Notes: generated by a model not told the origin, from the letters alone. DNA of 64,000 nt from Pectobacterium colocasium (GCF_020181655.1 NZ_CP084032.1:4526001-4590000), one strand, 5' to 3'; positions 8,830 to 19,764 are shown, counted from the stretch's first letter. Made by a program: numbers and translations.

Positions 8830-9530
8830 ACCCGCTCAACCCAGCGCGCCAGCATCGCCGGCAGCATCATGGCCATTTGCTGGAGCAGTACGGTTCCCAT
8901 ACCATCCTGATAATGGTGGCTGTCACGGCTGCTGAAAATCAGCACGCCCAAATCGTGATTGTTGCCCATCAGCGACAGCGCAACCGACCCAATCTGCCTG
9001 GCCTGCGGCAGCAGGAGCAGCAGTTCCGGCCCATTCAGGCTGCCAAGATAGTGGTTGCTTTGTCCGAAACGCTGAATGCGTAACGGCTCAAATGTGGTGC
9101 GATGTAGCCCAAGATGGGTAAAACCGGATGGCGCACCAATACGCCATTTATCGCTGAACAGACGAACCGTCGCGCCCGCCAAACCAAGCTGGCGCGCCCA
9201 GCGCTGCAACCGCTCCAGCATGTCCGTCAGGCTATCCGCCGACGCCAATTCAGTTTGTAACCCCAGCAGGCGATTGAACAACGCTTCGTTCGCCCCCGCC
9301 TGCTCCATCAACAGCGTGATTTCTTCCTCAAGCTGAGTAATGTGGTTACGCTGGCGCGCCAGTTGCCATTCCACCAGCGACACGGTTCCCCTGACGGGAT
9401 GAGGGATGCGCATCTGCTCGACGGGACGCGCATTGCGGATAAAAAAATCGGGATTCTGTTGCAGGAACTGCAAAACCATCTCGTCACTGAGTGCGATCTC
9501 GCGCTCTGCCTGTTCCTCGACATTCTTCAT
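8826..9530 (-). CDS. yigA: DUF484 protein YigA
   Basis: A 234-residue DUF484 protein, a GAF-like fold family. The start is the ATG at 9530 ([11 protein letters not shown]), overlapping the dapF stop by four bases; the frame stays open upstream only because it runs antisense across dapF. There is a short coiled-coil-like stretch around residues 55-85 ([16 protein letters not shown]). Function is unknown. The fixed place between dapF and xerC suggests a link to that operon but gives no mechanism. Confidence 0.92.
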   Translation of the reverse strand: MKNVEEQAEREIALSDEMVLQFLQQNPDFFIRNARPVEQMRIPHPVRGTVSLVEWQLARQRNHITQLEEEITLLMEQAGANEALFNRLLGLQTELASADSLTDMLERLQRWARQLGLAGATVRLFSDKWRIGAPSGFTHLGLHRTTFEPLRIQRFGQSNHYLGSLNGPELLLLLPQARQIGSVALSLMGNNHDLGVLIFSSRDSHHYQDGMGTVLLQQMAMMLPAMLARWVERV

Positions 9531-10351
9531 AAATGAATAAATCCATCGTAGACATGCGTTGCAGGCCCGGTCATGAATAACGGATGTCCCGGCCCATCCC
9601 ACTGGATATCCAAATCCCCGCCCGGCAGAGATACGCGAACATTCGCGGACAATAACCCCTGCTGGATTCCTACTGCCACGGCGGCACACGCGCCGCTACC
9701 ACAGGCCTGTGTTTCTCCCGCACCGCGCTCGTATACCCGCAGACGGACAGTGTGGCTATCGACAACCTGCATAAAACCAATATTGGCACGCTCAGGAAAA
9801 CGCTCATGGCTTTCCAACAGCGGCCCCAGCGTTTCCACCTTCGCCGTGTCCACATCCTCAACCTGAATCACACAGTGCGGGTTACCCATCGACACCACGC
9901 CGCAAAGCACCGTGTGTTCATCGGCACGCATGATGTAGGTTTTCTCTGCTTTGACCGCGCGAAACGGCACCTGTTGCGGCTCGAAATTGGGTTCGCCCAT
10001 ATTGACGCGCACCAGCTCATCATCCGTCACAGACAACACCATCCTGCCCGTTTGCGTACTGACGGCAATATCACGCTTGTTGGTCAGCCCTTTCAGGCGA
10101 ACAAAGCGGGCAAAACAGCGCGCACCGTTACCGCACTGCGCCACTTCACTGCCATCCGCGTTAAAAATACGGTAATGAAAATCCAATTCAGGATCGTAAG
10201 GCGGTTCGACGACCAACAGTTGGTCAAACCCGACACCACAGTGCCGATCCGCCAAACGGCGAATTAATTCAGGTGAAAAATAAACGTTTTGCGTAACGGC
10301 ATCAACGACCATGAAATCGTTGCCTAATCCGTGCATCTTAGCGAACTGCAT
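9527..10351 (-). CDS. dapF: Diaminopimelate epimerase
   Basis: A 274-residue PLP-independent epimerase converting LL- to meso-diaminopimelate for lysine and peptidoglycan synthesis. The two catalytic cysteines are visible in AQCGNGARC (Cys73) and [10 protein letters not shown] (near 217). The N-terminus [17 protein letters not shown] is the family signature. Length equals the E. coli enzyme. It is first in a four-gene overlapping operon and is preceded by lptM, as in E. coli. Confidence 0.97.
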   Translation of the reverse strand: MQFAKMHGLGNDFMVVDAVTQNVYFSPELIRRLADRHCGVGFDQLLVVEPPYDPELDFHYRIFNADGSEVAQCGNGARCFARFVRLKGLTNKRDIAVSTQTGRMVLSVTDDELVRVNMGEPNFEPQQVPFRAVKAEKTYIMRADEHTVLCGVVSMGNPHCVIQVEDVDTAKVETLGPLLESHERFPERANIGFMQVVDSHTVRLRVYERGAGETQACGSGACAAVAVGIQQGLLSANVRVSLPGGDLDIQWDGPGHPLFMTGPATHVYDGFIHL

Positions 10352-10428
10352 TATCCTGACTCCCCCGCTTGCTTAACCGGGCGCGATAAACATCTACGTG
10401 ACCTGTTATTTATTATTACCGTCACGCA

Positions 10429-10596
10429 TTAAGGACGTATTGACGCTTTCTTTTGCGGCGGCTGGTTCTCATTTTGCTGAGTCGTTGACGCACCGGATTT
10501 GCCATCGGCAGGCATATACAGCGGCCCTTTCAGACCACAACCAAATAAACTCACTACGGCTAACACCAGAAAAAACTGGCGAAATACGTTCTTCAT
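10429..10596 (-). CDS. lptM: LptM lipoprotein (YifL), LPS transport assembly factor
   Basis: A 55-residue lipoprotein. The signal peptide MKNVFRQFFLVLAVVSLFGC ends in the lipobox LFGC (Cys20), followed by the conserved GLKGPLY motif of LptM/YifL. In E. coli, LptM assists oxidative maturation of the LptD-LptE translocon. Homology starts at the ATG at 10596; an upstream ATG six codons earlier adds residues absent from homologues. The low-complexity tail is typical. Located upstream of dapF, as in E. coli. Confidence 0.9.
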   Translation of the reverse strand: MKNVFRQFFLVLAVVSLFGCGLKGPLYMPADGKSGASTTQQNENQPPQKKASIRP

Positions 10597-10673
10597 CACG
10601 TTAAGACCTGTCATTAATACTCGTATGCTCTCTATAATCGCAGGTGGATCATGAAAATCAATAGGAATCGAAA

Positions 10674-10994
10674 ATGAACGATAGCGAGTTCCACCAATTA
10701 GCCGACGAACTCATGCTTCAGTTGGAAGAAACGCTGGATCGGTTTGAAGGTGATGCCGACATCGATTACGAAACCAACGGCGGCGTGATGACGCTGAGTT
10801 TTGAGAACGGCAGCAAAATCGTGATTAATCGGCAGGAGCCGCTGCACCAAATCTGGCTGGCGACCAAAGCAGGTGGTTACCACTTCAACCTTCAGGAAAC
10901 ACGCTGGATATGCGATCGCAGCGGTGAGGACTTTATCGCGCTGCTGTCATCAGCCTGTTCGGCTCAGGCCGGGGAAGCCGTTCACTTCGGATAA
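10674..10994 (+). CDS. cyaY: Frataxin-like iron protein CyaY
   Basis: A 106-residue frataxin homologue. The acidic first helix ([20 protein letters not shown]) and the strand [24 protein letters not shown] are family hallmarks. CyaY binds iron and IscS and modulates Fe-S cluster assembly. It is transcribed alone, divergent from lptM-dapF, in the conserved location near cyaA. An MFS gene now separates it from cyaA. Confidence 0.96.
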   Translation: MNDSEFHQLADELMLQLEETLDRFEGDADIDYETNGGVMTLSFENGSKIVINRQEPLHQIWLATKAGGYHFNLQETRWICDRSGEDFIALLSSACSAQAGEAVHFG

Positions 10995-11026
10995 CAGTCA
11001 TCTTTTCAATCACGCAGCACCGTACC

Positions 11027-12199
11027 TCAGCGTCGTCTCAGTAATATCAGAGCCAGTAGCAGTAACAACAGCATGCCGATACCCACCATATTCACCAGCG
11101 GCCAGCCGCTGGTCAGCGCCATCAAGCTCCCGGCAGACAGCGAAGCCAGCGCGTTAGGCACGTAAATCACCAGCGAATTAATGCCCTGCAACCGGGATTT
11201 GTGCACGGAATGCGTAAAGGCGTTCAGCATAAATGTCCCGCCATTGAACATAAACGCCCACCCGATGCCGAACAGCGCCAGTGCAAAAAGGAAGTGCCAG
11301 AACGTCAAACCACTCAGCGCAACCGCCACGCCAACGACGTTACATACCATGCCAATCGCCACCACCTGAATCGGCGTCAGCCGTTTCGCCAGTATCACTA
11401 ACAGCAGCGCTGGCGCATACATGGCGACAAAGTGCCATTGCAGCACCGTCGCACTATGGCTGACGGAAAAGTGGTGCTGGTGCATCGCCAGCGGCACTGA
11501 ATTCATTAATAGCGTCATCACCACAAACCCGATAGAACAGCTTGCCGTTCCCAACACAAACGCCCGACTTTTCAGGATTGACGCCAGCGGTTCACTACGC
11601 TGAGCGTTAGCCGTGGCAACGGACATCGGAGGCAGTTTAAGGCCAAGTAACAGCAGTGATGTGATGACACAGATGAACGCCGCCGCGATAAAACTGCCGA
11701 AAAACGGGTACGATGCCCAGAGCTGAGACGATTGACTCGCCGCGAACGGACCGAGGAAGCCCCCCAGAACACCGCCGCTGATCACCCATGAAATAGCACG
11801 ATTTTTCTGCTGATTGTCGGTGAAAATTTCAGCCGCGGCGAAACGATAGTATTGATTGAAAGCGCAGGACATCCCCAGAACAAACGTCGAGAACACAAAG
11901 AGGAAGAAGCTGTGCAGCACAATCGCCAGCGCCGCCAACAGCGCCCCCGCCAGCCCCATCATCGTGCCGATGATGAACGCATTACGCCTGCCATATTTTG
12001 TCATCAGCGATGAAACGGCGTAGATCATCAGCGCCGCACCGCACACCGTCGCGGTAATCGGCAAGGTGGTCAACAGCGGAACCGGCGTCATGGATACGCC
12101 AACCAGCGTAGAGCATAACGTCATCAGGGAAATAATACTGCCGGTCAGCCCTTGTCCAAGCGCCAGCAGTATCAGGTTTCGGCGTTGCAACGAATCCAT
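11027..12199 (-). CDS. Major facilitator superfamily transporter, substrate unknown
   Basis: A 390-residue inner-membrane protein with about 12 hydrophobic segments and the MFS-type cytoplasmic loop YGRRNAF after helix 2. It ends in a short basic tail (LILLRRR). Sequence alone does not show whether it imports or exports, nor what it carries. It stands alone between cyaY and cyaA on the minus strand; this is an insertion relative to E. coli, where the two cya genes are closer together. I do not recognise an orthologue with a known role. Confidence 0.85.
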   Translation of the reverse strand: MDSLQRRNLILLALGQGLTGSIISLMTLCSTLVGVSMTPVPLLTTLPITATVCGAALMIYAVSSLMTKYGRRNAFIIGTMMGLAGALLAALAIVLHSFFLFVFSTFVLGMSCAFNQYYRFAAAEIFTDNQQKNRAISWVISGGVLGGFLGPFAASQSSQLWASYPFFGSFIAAAFICVITSLLLLGLKLPPMSVATANAQRSEPLASILKSRAFVLGTASCSIGFVVMTLLMNSVPLAMHQHHFSVSHSATVLQWHFVAMYAPALLLVILAKRLTPIQVVAIGMVCNVVGVAVALSGLTFWHFLFALALFGIGWAFMFNGGTFMLNAFTHSVHKSRLQGINSLVIYVPNALASLSAGSLMALTSGWPLVNMVGIGMLLLLLLALILLRRR

Positions 12200-12244
12200 C
12201 AGTACATCCCTTTCTGAGTACGCTGAAAGCCGAGTATAGAGTGG

Positions 12245-14800
12245 TTATAAAATCTGTAGTCGCTGCTTCATTGTCATCATCTCATCATCCACCACGGGCG
12301 TGATGCACAGATGAGAAAGCGCGCTACTGCGGAACGGGATCACCTGCGTGCGGCCGTCCAACTGCACGATTTGGTAGAACTGCGGCAGGTTGAAATTGAT
12401 AAAGCTGGAACCATAGGTAAAGCGATCGTGCGACGACGAATAGAAGCGGCTGACATCACGCACCAGCTCTTCTTTACTGCCCTCACAGTGGTGATACACC
12501 TCAACGCGATTCGATTCATCCAGAATATAGATATTAAAACCCTGATTTTCCGTCAGATCTTCAAAGAAGAACTGGATGATCCCTTCACTGGCGACGCCAT
12601 CAACCACCGGCGGTAAATGGACATGGTTGGTTTCAACCTGAACCGGCTGGCCTTGCAGTTTGTTGTTGGAAATGGCGCCATAAAATTCAACCGCGTTTTC
12701 CAGCTTCTGCACTGACACACTGAGCCGCTCGAAGAACAGCCCCCAGGTTTGACCCGCCACTTTCACCGCTTTGAAGCGACCCGGCTCCTGACGCGTACTG
12801 GTCAGGCGCAGCTCAATGCATTCGGACACCAATTGCTGCACACGGGTACGAATCAGCCCGCGCAAATGCTGGCTGTAGCAGAACACTTCCAGTGATTCCG
12901 GCAGCGCCGCATCCTGATGCATTTTGCCCAGAATGGTTTTCAGCGCTTCCAACACCGCCTGCTCGCCGCTGAAATGCAGGGTACGCACTTCGTTCCACGA
13001 GTTGCGATACAGCAGGTCGATACTGCCGACCAGACACTGCTGCTGCTGGCCGAAGCTAAAGACATCCAAATGACGGAAATCGAAATGCACCACCTGATTG
13101 CGGAAAGCCGCGGTCGGATCATGTTCCAGATTGACGATAATCGCCAGATGACGAATTTCACACGGGCTATACAGCGCTTTCGGCGTTGGCGCAGGCAGTC
13201 GCAGCGGGAAGTGGCTGGCGACATCGTCCACCAGCGCTTGCAGGCGCGTGATATCGCACAGCTCGTTGCCTTTAATGTACAGACGCGTGCTTGGTGTCAG
13301 CAGGCCATTAAAATAGGCCCACGCCACCAATTTGTTCAGATAACGGTTATATTCCAGCGGCTGGTGGCTGACGATGGCATCCATCGACGGCGCCTGATTG
13401 TACAGGTACCAGCCAGAACGGTTCGCACGACCCGGAGGAACATAGATAAAGGTTAAGTTCGGCTCCGACAAATCAGGCGATATTTGTGGGTTCAGCAGCG
13501 TGACTTTGCCCGGCAGCGCTTCAAACGCAGCATACAGTTTACGGGTCAACACACCGATATCCTGCGGGCTGGCGCTGACACTCAGATTATTACGGCGGGC
13601 AAAGCGGATCAGGTTGCGATAGGTCTGCATCATCGCGTCCAGCAGTTCATTATGCGCTTCGCGTACCTGTTCGATTTTCCAGTTAGCGCGGTTATCCAAC
13701 ATCGCCAGATGTTCGTCGCTCCAGCCCCATTCTTGCACCAACTGGCTCAGAATCTGGCGACGCCAGCCAACGCAGGCTTTTTCTCTGGAGAGCTTTTCAC
13801 AGACTTTTAAGTAGAAACATCGACGCGCCAGATCGAGACGCGTGGGATCGTTGATCGCCGTCAGGTAGTGCGTCACGCGCTCCAACATCATGCAGTAAGG
13901 ATCAAGACCGAAGGAGACGATCTCACCATCATGCAGACGTTTTTTAATTTCAGTCGACAGCAAGCTGGTATCCGGGTATTCCCAGGAATAGGCTTCCAGC
14001 AGCAGCGTTTTCAGTACGGCTTTATAAGGAGAATCGATACTTTTATAGAGCTGCCAGAGGCTCGCGCCGAAATACTCTTCCGCCGACAGCGTACTTAAGC
14101 CGCCTAAATCCATCCACTCGTTAGGTGCCAGTGCGCCTTGTGAGTACAGCGACAGTACATATTCGTCGTAGTGAGATTCTTCTTCGACCGGCACCATGTT
14201 CCACAGAATGCGTTTACCCGCCATACGCACGGCGGTACGGTAGAATTCGTCGAGTAACAGGATATGCTGCGTGGTACCGCAGTCTTCACCGCTCAGGCTG
14301 CCGCTTTCATTGTGGCGGAAACGGCTTTCATCCATCAGGAAGAAGCTGACCTCTGCGCCTTGCGCCGCGGCCCACTGCTCCAGCAGCGTACATTTTTTCT
14401 GTAGGAGCTGGCGTTCTTCGCTGTCCAACCAAGATTGGTGGCACACCCAGATATCAAGATCGGAGCTACAACTCTGCCCGATAGACGAGGTGCTGCCCAT
14501 GGAATAGATGCCCGTGATCGGCAGTTCGCCTTGCGGATGAGAACAGTCAAACTGACCCCAGCGCAGCGCGATGCCATCAAGGTACTGTTGTTGTTTTTCA
14601 TCAGGCGTGTGAGTGCAGATACCGTGAGGCACCTTGCCTTCAAGGTAGCCGGGCATCAACGGGTGATGATGATGTAATAAAATGGGCAGAAGACTGTAAA
14701 CCTGCTGAAAAGCGGGCTTCATTGCTCCCAGAGCACGGTCAACACGCAGTTGGTTGATCGCATCCAGTCTTTGCTTCAAAGTCTCGATGTAGAAGTACAA
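12245..14800 (-). CDS. cyaA: Class I adenylate cyclase
   Basis: An 851-residue class I adenylate cyclase that makes cAMP from ATP in the catabolite repression circuit. The nucleotidyltransferase motif GSTSS (from residue 102) with the acidic pair DLD (114-116) marks the catalytic domain; the C-terminal half is the regulatory domain that responds to the glucose PTS. The start codon is TTG (14800-14798), as in E. coli, where it limits translation. A CRP site lies upstream at 14899-14914. Divergent from hemC. Confidence 0.97.
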   Translation of the reverse strand: MYFYIETLKQRLDAINQLRVDRALGAMKPAFQQVYSLLPILLHHHHPLMPGYLEGKVPHGICTHTPDEKQQQYLDGIALRWGQFDCSHPQGELPITGIYSMGSTSSIGQSCSSDLDIWVCHQSWLDSEERQLLQKKCTLLEQWAAAQGAEVSFFLMDESRFRHNESGSLSGEDCGTTQHILLLDEFYRTAVRMAGKRILWNMVPVEEESHYDEYVLSLYSQGALAPNEWMDLGGLSTLSAEEYFGASLWQLYKSIDSPYKAVLKTLLLEAYSWEYPDTSLLSTEIKKRLHDGEIVSFGLDPYCMMLERVTHYLTAINDPTRLDLARRCFYLKVCEKLSREKACVGWRRQILSQLVQEWGWSDEHLAMLDNRANWKIEQVREAHNELLDAMMQTYRNLIRFARRNNLSVSASPQDIGVLTRKLYAAFEALPGKVTLLNPQISPDLSEPNLTFIYVPPGRANRSGWYLYNQAPSMDAIVSHQPLEYNRYLNKLVAWAYFNGLLTPSTRLYIKGNELCDITRLQALVDDVASHFPLRLPAPTPKALYSPCEIRHLAIIVNLEHDPTAAFRNQVVHFDFRHLDVFSFGQQQQCLVGSIDLLYRNSWNEVRTLHFSGEQAVLEALKTILGKMHQDAALPESLEVFCYSQHLRGLIRTRVQQLVSECIELRLTSTRQEPGRFKAVKVAGQTWGLFFERLSVSVQKLENAVEFYGAISNNKLQGQPVQVETNHVHLPPVVDGVASEGIIQFFFEDLTENQGFNIYILDESNRVEVYHHCEGSKEELVRDVSRFYSSSHDRFTYGSSFINFNLPQFYQIVQLDGRTQVIPFRSSALSHLCITPVVDDEMMTMKQRLQIL

Positions 14801-15135
14801 GACGTTTCGCCTGATTTATCCCAGTGCCTAGAAAAACCCCGTGTTCCAAATCCGCCATGATGAAATTAGAAGAATGTTTAGCGAATTATTGCTGGAAACG
14901 TGATCAATTTAACACCTTGCTGAATGGGCGTAAAGAAAGTAAAGAAAGTTAGACTTATCTATCTTGCTTTATTACGAATTTCTCTACCCAACTGCATCAG
15001 CACGGTCTCCTATCTCTATGTTTGCGGCACCCGAATTTCAGACCGTTTTAAAAGGCGCACCGCTCATGCCCACAACCTGACACCAACGCACCATCAATGA
15101 TACGATGGCGGAAAATGATAAAAACGGTATCAAGC
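14801..15135. promoter_or_regulatory. Divergent cyaA-hemC promoter region
   Basis: A 335-bp spacer carrying both promoters. It holds the CRP-type site at 14899-14914. Further right I see no unambiguous hemC -35/-10 pair, and no ORF is supported. The order cyaA-spacer-hemC is conserved in Enterobacterales. Confidence 0.6.
14899..14914 (-). promoter_or_regulatory. CRP-cAMP binding site upstream of cyaA
   Basis: On the minus strand TGTTA-N6-TCACG fits the CRP consensus TGTGA-N6-TCACA, and the wider context (AGGTGTTAAATTGATCACG) resembles the E. coli cyaA P2 site, where CRP represses. Negative feedback by CRP-cAMP is inferred from this conservation. Confidence 0.75.
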
Positions 15136-16077
15136 ATGTTAGCCAATATTATTAGAATTGCCACCCGACAAAGCCCGCTCGCCCTGTGGCAAGCACAATA
15201 TGTACAGCAGTGTCTGAATCTCCTCTATCCGGATTTACACGTGGAGCTGGTGCCGATGGTGACTCGCGGCGACATCATCCTGGATACGCCACTGGCAAAA
15301 GTCGGCGGTAAAGGATTGTTTGTTAAAGAGCTGGAATTGGCGCTGCTTGAAGGGCGTGCCGACATTGCCGTCCACTCCATGAAAGATGTGCCCGTCGAAT
15401 TCCCGGATGGCCTCGGCCTGACCACGATTTGCGAACGTGACGACCCGCGCGACGCTTTTGTTTCCAATCATTACGACAGCCTCGAACAGTTACCGGAAGG
15501 CAGTTGTGTCGGCACTTCCAGCCTGCGCCGCCAATGTCAGCTGCGCGCCCGACGCCCCGATCTGGTGATTCGTGATTTACGTGGCAATGTCGGAACGCGC
15601 CTGTCAAAACTGGATAGCGGCGACTACGACGCCATTATTCTTGCCGTCGCCGGTCTGAAACGCCTCGGCCTCGAAGAACGTATCCGCAGCGCGTTGAGCC
15701 CGGAAGAATCTCTGCCCGCCGTCGGACAAGGCGCAATCGGCATCGAATGCCGTTTAAATGACGATCGTATCCGCCAACTCCTTGCCCCACTCAATCACTT
15801 CGCTACCGCTGCCCGCGTTCTGGCTGAACGCGCCATGAATGTGCGTCTTGAAGGGGGTTGTCAGGTGCCGATTGGCAGCTATGCCGAACTGGAAGGCGAC
15901 ACACTGTGGCTACGTGCGCTGGTTGGTGCCCCGGACGGCAGCCAAATGATCGTCGGTGAACGTAGAGGAAGCGTCTCCGACGCCGAACAAATCGGTATTG
16001 CGCTGGCTGAAGAGCTGTTAGCAAAAGGAGCCAGCGCTATCCTTCAGGCCGTTTATCACGAGTCGAGCTCATCATGA
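15136..16077 (+). CDS. hemC: Porphobilinogen deaminase (hydroxymethylbilane synthase)
   Basis: A 313-residue enzyme that polymerises four porphobilinogens into hydroxymethylbilane. The cofactor-attachment cysteine is in [13 protein letters not shown] (near 242), and substrate-binding stretches [12 protein letters not shown] and HSMKDVP are present. The start chosen is the ATG at 15136 ([14 protein letters not shown]), which gives the E. coli length; the frame is open 13 codons further upstream. First gene of hemCDXY; its stop overlaps the hemD start by four bases. Confidence 0.97.
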   Translation: MLANIIRIATRQSPLALWQAQYVQQCLNLLYPDLHVELVPMVTRGDIILDTPLAKVGGKGLFVKELELALLEGRADIAVHSMKDVPVEFPDGLGLTTICERDDPRDAFVSNHYDSLEQLPEGSCVGTSSLRRQCQLRARRPDLVIRDLRGNVGTRLSKLDSGDYDAIILAVAGLKRLGLEERIRSALSPEESLPAVGQGAIGIECRLNDDRIRQLLAPLNHFATAARVLAERAMNVRLEGGCQVPIGSYAELEGDTLWLRALVGAPDGSQMIVGERRGSVSDAEQIGIALAEELLAKGASAILQAVYHESSSS

Positions 16078-16814
16078 CGATTCTGGTTACCCGTCCGTCA
16101 CCAACTGGCGAACAACTGGTGACCCGTTTAAGAAAGCTTGGCTATCACGCCTGGCACAGTCCACTGATCGAATTTTCACCCGGACGAGAACTCGCTCGCC
16201 TGCCTGCTTTGTTACAGGCACTACGCGCCGACGATCTGGTGTTTGCGCTCTCACAACACGCGGTTCACTACGCCGATCCGATGCTGGCACGAGCGGGTAT
16301 CAGTTGGCCCGCCCATCTCGCTTATTATGCGATTGGCCGCACCACAGCGCTGGCGCTGCATAAAACCAGCGCCCACCCGGTAACTTATCCTCCCGAACGC
16401 GAAACCAGCGAAACGCTCCTGCAACTGCCTGACCTACAAAATCTTTCTGGCAAACGCGCACTATTGCTGCGCGGTAACGGCGGCCGGGAATTGCTGGGAG
16501 AAACGCTAATCGAACGCGGCGCGCAGGTGACCTACTGTGAATGTTATCAGCGAAGGGACGTTCATTATGATGGGCCAGAGCAAAGCCGTCACTGGCAACA
16601 AATAGGCATCGACAAACTGGTGATCACCAGCGGAGAAATGCTACAACGGATCTATACTTTAGTACCTGATTACTATCGGGCTTCCTGGTTACTCGGCTGC
16701 CAGTTGATCGTCGTCAGCGAACGGCTGGCAGAACAAGCCCGTCAGCTTGGCTGGCGTGATATCCGGGTCGCCGATAACGCCGATAACGATGCGCTCGTGC
16801 GCGCACTACAATAA
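16074..16814 (+). CDS. hemD: Uroporphyrinogen-III synthase
   Basis: A 246-residue two-domain enzyme that closes and inverts ring D of hydroxymethylbilane to make uroporphyrinogen III. The sequence is diverse, as usual for HemD, but [20 protein letters not shown] at the start, the central [17 protein letters not shown] and ITSGEMLQ fit the family, and length equals E. coli HemD. It overlaps hemC by ATGA, so translation is probably coupled. Confidence 0.94.
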   Translation: MTILVTRPSPTGEQLVTRLRKLGYHAWHSPLIEFSPGRELARLPALLQALRADDLVFALSQHAVHYADPMLARAGISWPAHLAYYAIGRTTALALHKTSAHPVTYPPERETSETLLQLPDLQNLSGKRALLLRGNGGRELLGETLIERGAQVTYCECYQRRDVHYDGPEQSRHWQQIGIDKLVITSGEMLQRIYTLVPDYYRASWLLGCQLIVVSERLAEQARQLGWRDIRVADNADNDALVRALQ

Positions 16815-16837
16815 ACCTGATCATGGGATGTACCATT

Positions 16838-17962
16838 ATGACGGAACACAATACCCCCACAGCTCCATCCGACGAGGTTGCTGAACGGGTTGAACCCGCG
16901 CATCAGCAGCAGGATCCCGCACCGCAACCCAAACGCAGTGGTGCCGTGCTGGGGGCCATCGCGATTGTCATTGCGCTGGCGATAGGCGCGGGGCTGTATT
17001 ACCACGGCCACCAGCAGGCGAAGCGGGAAACCGCTACGCTTCAACGTCTGGAAGCACAGTTAAACGCCTTGCAGCAGCAACACAAGCAAGAGCAACAACA
17101 GTGGCAGGACGCTCAGCAGCAGCAAAGCAAAGCGCAGGACACGGCCGCACAGCGTCTTGAAGCACTATCGCGTCAGTCAGATGAACTACGCGATAAGCTG
17201 GCGGCACTTTCCAGCCATGACACCAATACCTGGCTGATCGCTCAGGCAGATTTTCTGGTAAAACTGGCAGGGCGTAAGCTGTGGAGTGACAAAGACGTCA
17301 CCACCGCGGGCGCGTTGCTGAAAAGCGCGGACGCAAGCCTGGCGGAAATGAACGATCCCAGTCTGATAGAAATCCGTCGTGCGCTGACCAGCGATATCGG
17401 TGCGCTGGCAGGCGTGAGCCAGGTGGATTTTGACGGCATCATCCTGAAAGTGAACCAGCTCACCGATCAGTTGGACAACTTGCAGCTCGCCGATAACAAC
17501 ACCGATGAAGCGCCGATGGACGCCAACAGCACTGAGCTGTCCGCTTCCCTGAGCGAATGGCGACAAAATCTCAGCAAGAGCTGGCACAATTTCATGGCGG
17601 ATTTTATCACCATTCGCCGCCGCGACAGCGCTGCCGAACCATTGCTGGCGCCCAATCAGGATGTGTACCTGCGTGAAAACATTCGTTCACGTCTGCTGGT
17701 TGCAGCCCAGGCCATCCCTCGTCACCAGAATGAAGTGTACAAACAGTCTCTGGAAACGGCCGCAACCTGGATCCGCGCCTACTTCGATACCACCGATCCC
17801 ACCACGCAGGCCTTTTTGGATCAGCTCGATGCCTTAAGCCAGCAGTCAGTTTCATTGGATGTGCCTATGGAGCTACAAAGTCAGCCGCTGTTGGAAAAAT
17901 TGATGCAAACGCGCGTTCGTAACCTGCTGGCTCAAGCGCCAGCCACGCAGCAGGGGGAATGA
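16838..17962 (+). CDS. hemX: HemX, membrane-anchored accessory protein of the hem operon
   Basis: A 374-residue protein. A polar, Pro/Gln-rich N-terminus leads into one membrane helix (about 35-56), a Gln-rich coiled coil (about 60-125) and a helical C-terminal domain. It belongs to the HemX family (once listed as a putative uroporphyrinogen-III methyltransferase), but no methyltransferase motif is visible and activity should not be assumed. The start at 16838 is preferred over an in-frame ATG at 16823 for spacing from GGGATG. Followed by hemY with overlap or near-overlap. Confidence 0.9.
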   Translation: MTEHNTPTAPSDEVAERVEPAHQQQDPAPQPKRSGAVLGAIAIVIALAIGAGLYYHGHQQAKRETATLQRLEAQLNALQQQHKQEQQQWQDAQQQQSKAQDTAAQRLEALSRQSDELRDKLAALSSHDTNTWLIAQADFLVKLAGRKLWSDKDVTTAGALLKSADASLAEMNDPSLIEIRRALTSDIGALAGVSQVDFDGIILKVNQLTDQLDNLQLADNNTDEAPMDANSTELSASLSEWRQNLSKSWHNFMADFITIRRRDSAAEPLLAPNQDVYLRENIRSRLLVAAQAIPRHQNEVYKQSLETAATWIRAYFDTTDPTTQAFLDQLDALSQQSVSLDVPMELQSQPLLEKLMQTRVRNLLAQAPATQQGE

Positions 17963-17964
17963 AC

Positions 17965-19158
17965 ATGCTGAAAGTCTTATTGTTGTTCCTGATCCTGATC
18001 GCGGGCGTCGTAGTCGGCCCCATGATCGCAGGCCATCAAGGTTACGTCCTGATCCAAACGGATAACTATGATATTCAAACCAGCGTGACCGGTTTGGTCA
18101 TCATGCTGGTGCTTTTTTTCCTCACCTTTCTGGCGGTGGAATGGGTACTCCGCCGGATCTTTCGTACCGGCGCCCGCACGCGCGGCTGGTTCCTCGGCCG
18201 CAAACGCACCCGCGCCAGAAAGCAGACCAAAGCCGCACTGCTCAAGCTGGCCGAAGGGGATTATTTACAGGTAGAGAAGCTGCTGACTCGCAATGCCGAT
18301 CATGCTGAGCAGCCCGTGGTGAACTACCTGCTGGCAGCCGAAGCCGCCCAACAGCGCGGTGACGAATTCCGCACCAAACAATATCTGGAACGTGCAGCGG
18401 AGATTGCGGATACCGACCAGCTCCCGGTAGACATTACGCGCGTGCGCATTCAGCTAGCGCGTAATGAAGATCATGCCGCGCGTCACGGCGTGGACAAACT
18501 GCTGGAAGTCGCCCCCCGTCATCCAGAGGTGCTGCGTTTAGCGGAACAGGCTTTCCTGCGAACCCACGCCTACAGTGCACTGCTGGATATTCTGCCTGCG
18601 ATGCGCAAGATCAACCTGTACCCTGAAGAACGTTTGCTGGATCTACAGGAGCAGGCCTATATCGGTCTGATGAATCAGGCGATGGAGGATGGCGGCAGCG
18701 AAGGACTGAAATCGTGGTGGAATAATCAAAGTCGCAAAGTGCGCCACGAGATCCCGCTTCAAGTCGCAATGGCTGAGCATTTGATCGAGTGTGACGATCA
18801 CGATACCGCTCAGAAGATCATTCTCGACGGCCTTAAACGCCAATATGACGAACGCTTGATCCTGCTAATGCCGCGCCTCAAAGCCGGAAATCCAGAGCAG
18901 TTGGAAAAAATGCTTCACCAGTATATCAAGCAGCAGGGAGCAACGCCGTTGTTGAACAGCACGTTAGGACAATTGCTAATGAAACACGGTGAATGGCAGC
19001 AGGCCAGCGATGCCTTCCGTACTGCACTGGAACTCCGCCCAGACGCTTATGACTACGCCTGGCGCGCCGACGCTCTCGATCGGTTGCGTCTGCCGGATGA
19101 AGCGGCGCAAATGCGGCGCGAAGGGCTATTGCTCACGCTACAGCAACCTGCCGACTGA
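17965..19158 (+). CDS. hemY: HemY, TPR membrane protein of the hem operon
   Basis: A 397-residue inner-membrane protein. Two N-terminal hydrophobic segments (residues ~3-20 and ~40-60) are followed by a basic stretch and a cytoplasmic TPR-type helical domain. The enterobacterial HemY is unrelated to Bacillus HemY (protoporphyrinogen oxidase) and its role in haem biogenesis is undefined. Two ATGs compete: 17959 overlaps the hemX stop (ATGA), while 17965 is better spaced from GGGGG and matches the E. coli MLKVLLLF start; I take 17965. A strong terminator follows. Confidence 0.93.
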   Translation: MLKVLLLFLILIAGVVVGPMIAGHQGYVLIQTDNYDIQTSVTGLVIMLVLFFLTFLAVEWVLRRIFRTGARTRGWFLGRKRTRARKQTKAALLKLAEGDYLQVEKLLTRNADHAEQPVVNYLLAAEAAQQRGDEFRTKQYLERAAEIADTDQLPVDITRVRIQLARNEDHAARHGVDKLLEVAPRHPEVLRLAEQAFLRTHAYSALLDILPAMRKINLYPEERLLDLQEQAYIGLMNQAMEDGGSEGLKSWWNNQSRKVRHEIPLQVAMAEHLIECDDHDTAQKIILDGLKRQYDERLILLMPRLKAGNPEQLEKMLHQYIKQQGATPLLNSTLGQLLMKHGEWQQASDAFRTALELRPDAYDYAWRADALDRLRLPDEAAQMRREGLLLTLQQPAD

Positions 19159-19179
19159 TCGCGACACTATCCCTTTCAT

Positions 19180-19210
19180 AAGGCTCCTTTTTGGAGCCTT
19201 TCTCTTTTTA
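19180..19210 (+). terminator. Rho-independent terminator of hemCDXY
   Basis: Perfect 8-bp stem AAGGCTCC/GGAGCCTT (19180-19187 and 19193-19200) with a T-loop, followed by TCTCTTTTTA. It lies 22 bp after the hemY stop codon. Confidence 0.9.
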
Positions 19211-19279
19211 TGGGCTGTTTTTTATAGACGGCTTCATCTAGCACGACAGCAGACGGCGACCGAACATTTTCATCAGACG

Positions 19280-19489
19280 AAAAAAAACGCTTACCGATAA
19301 ACGGTAAGCGTTGAAAATATCAGGTCTGTCAGACAACAGAATGGTGCCTCACTCAACGTTATGTCCGGAAAGCCCGATGGAGATTTGCATCTTCATCTGG
19401 AGTTGGACGATAGGCACCTCAAATTGGCTCTGCGTCATTCCCAGGATTATGAAGCCGAAGCAAACATAGAAGGTGGAATGAGCATCTAC
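19280..19489 (-). ncRNA. glmZ: GlmZ small regulatory RNA
   Basis: A ~210-nt RNA on the minus strand. The 5' end GTAGATGCTCATTCCA, the internal GGAATGACGCAGAGCC, and the 3' stretch AACGTTGAGTGA with TGTTGTC and ACAGACCTG match E. coli GlmZ, and the site next to hemY is also the E. coli location. It ends in an 11-bp terminator stem (19286-19296 and 19302-19312) followed by eight U. GlmZ with Hfq base-pairs with the glmS leader to activate glucosamine-6-phosphate synthase; RapZ and RNase E destroy it. The paralogue GlmY is less likely given the location. Confidence 0.93.
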
Positions 19490-19501
19490 CCGTATATTTA
19501 A

Positions 19502-19516
19502 GCACAAATTATGCCA
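19502..19516 (-). promoter_or_regulatory. Sigma-54 promoter of glmZ
   Basis: On the minus strand TGGCATAATTTGTGC places GG and GC exactly 12 bases apart, as in the -24/-12 consensus TGGCAC-N5-TTGC. The -12 GC lies 13 bases from the inferred GlmZ 5' end at 19489, the correct distance. AT-rich sequence between could also give a sigma-70 -10, as in the overlapping promoters known for these sRNA genes. Confidence 0.8.
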
Positions 19517-19650
19517 ATATGCATAACTTTATTGCCATCGCCCGATAAATTCATGATAACCCGCTAATAATAAATACTATTTTTATTTCTTCACTGGAAA
19601 TGAAGCAAACGCGCAATGGGTGATAAAAACGAGACGGACCTCACAAAACC

Positions 19651-19764
19651 TGTCGCTATTCAGAGACGGATTTATAAATAAAAATATTAAACCTTATTAA
19701 TCAACTAATTAAATGTCTCTTTTTTGCGACAGCAGATCCCGCCAAGTGTCGTGTTTTTCCGACA
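19651..19764. promoter_or_regulatory. Three GlrR-type activator boxes upstream of glmZ
   Basis: TGTC-N10-GACA, the GlrR (YfhA) recognition pattern, occurs exactly at 19714-19731 and 19747-19764, and once with GACG as the second half at 19651-19668. They lie about 160-275 bp upstream of the sigma-54 promoter, suitable for an enhancer-binding protein. In E. coli, GlrR drives glmY from three such sites; here the cluster precedes glmZ. Confidence 0.8.
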
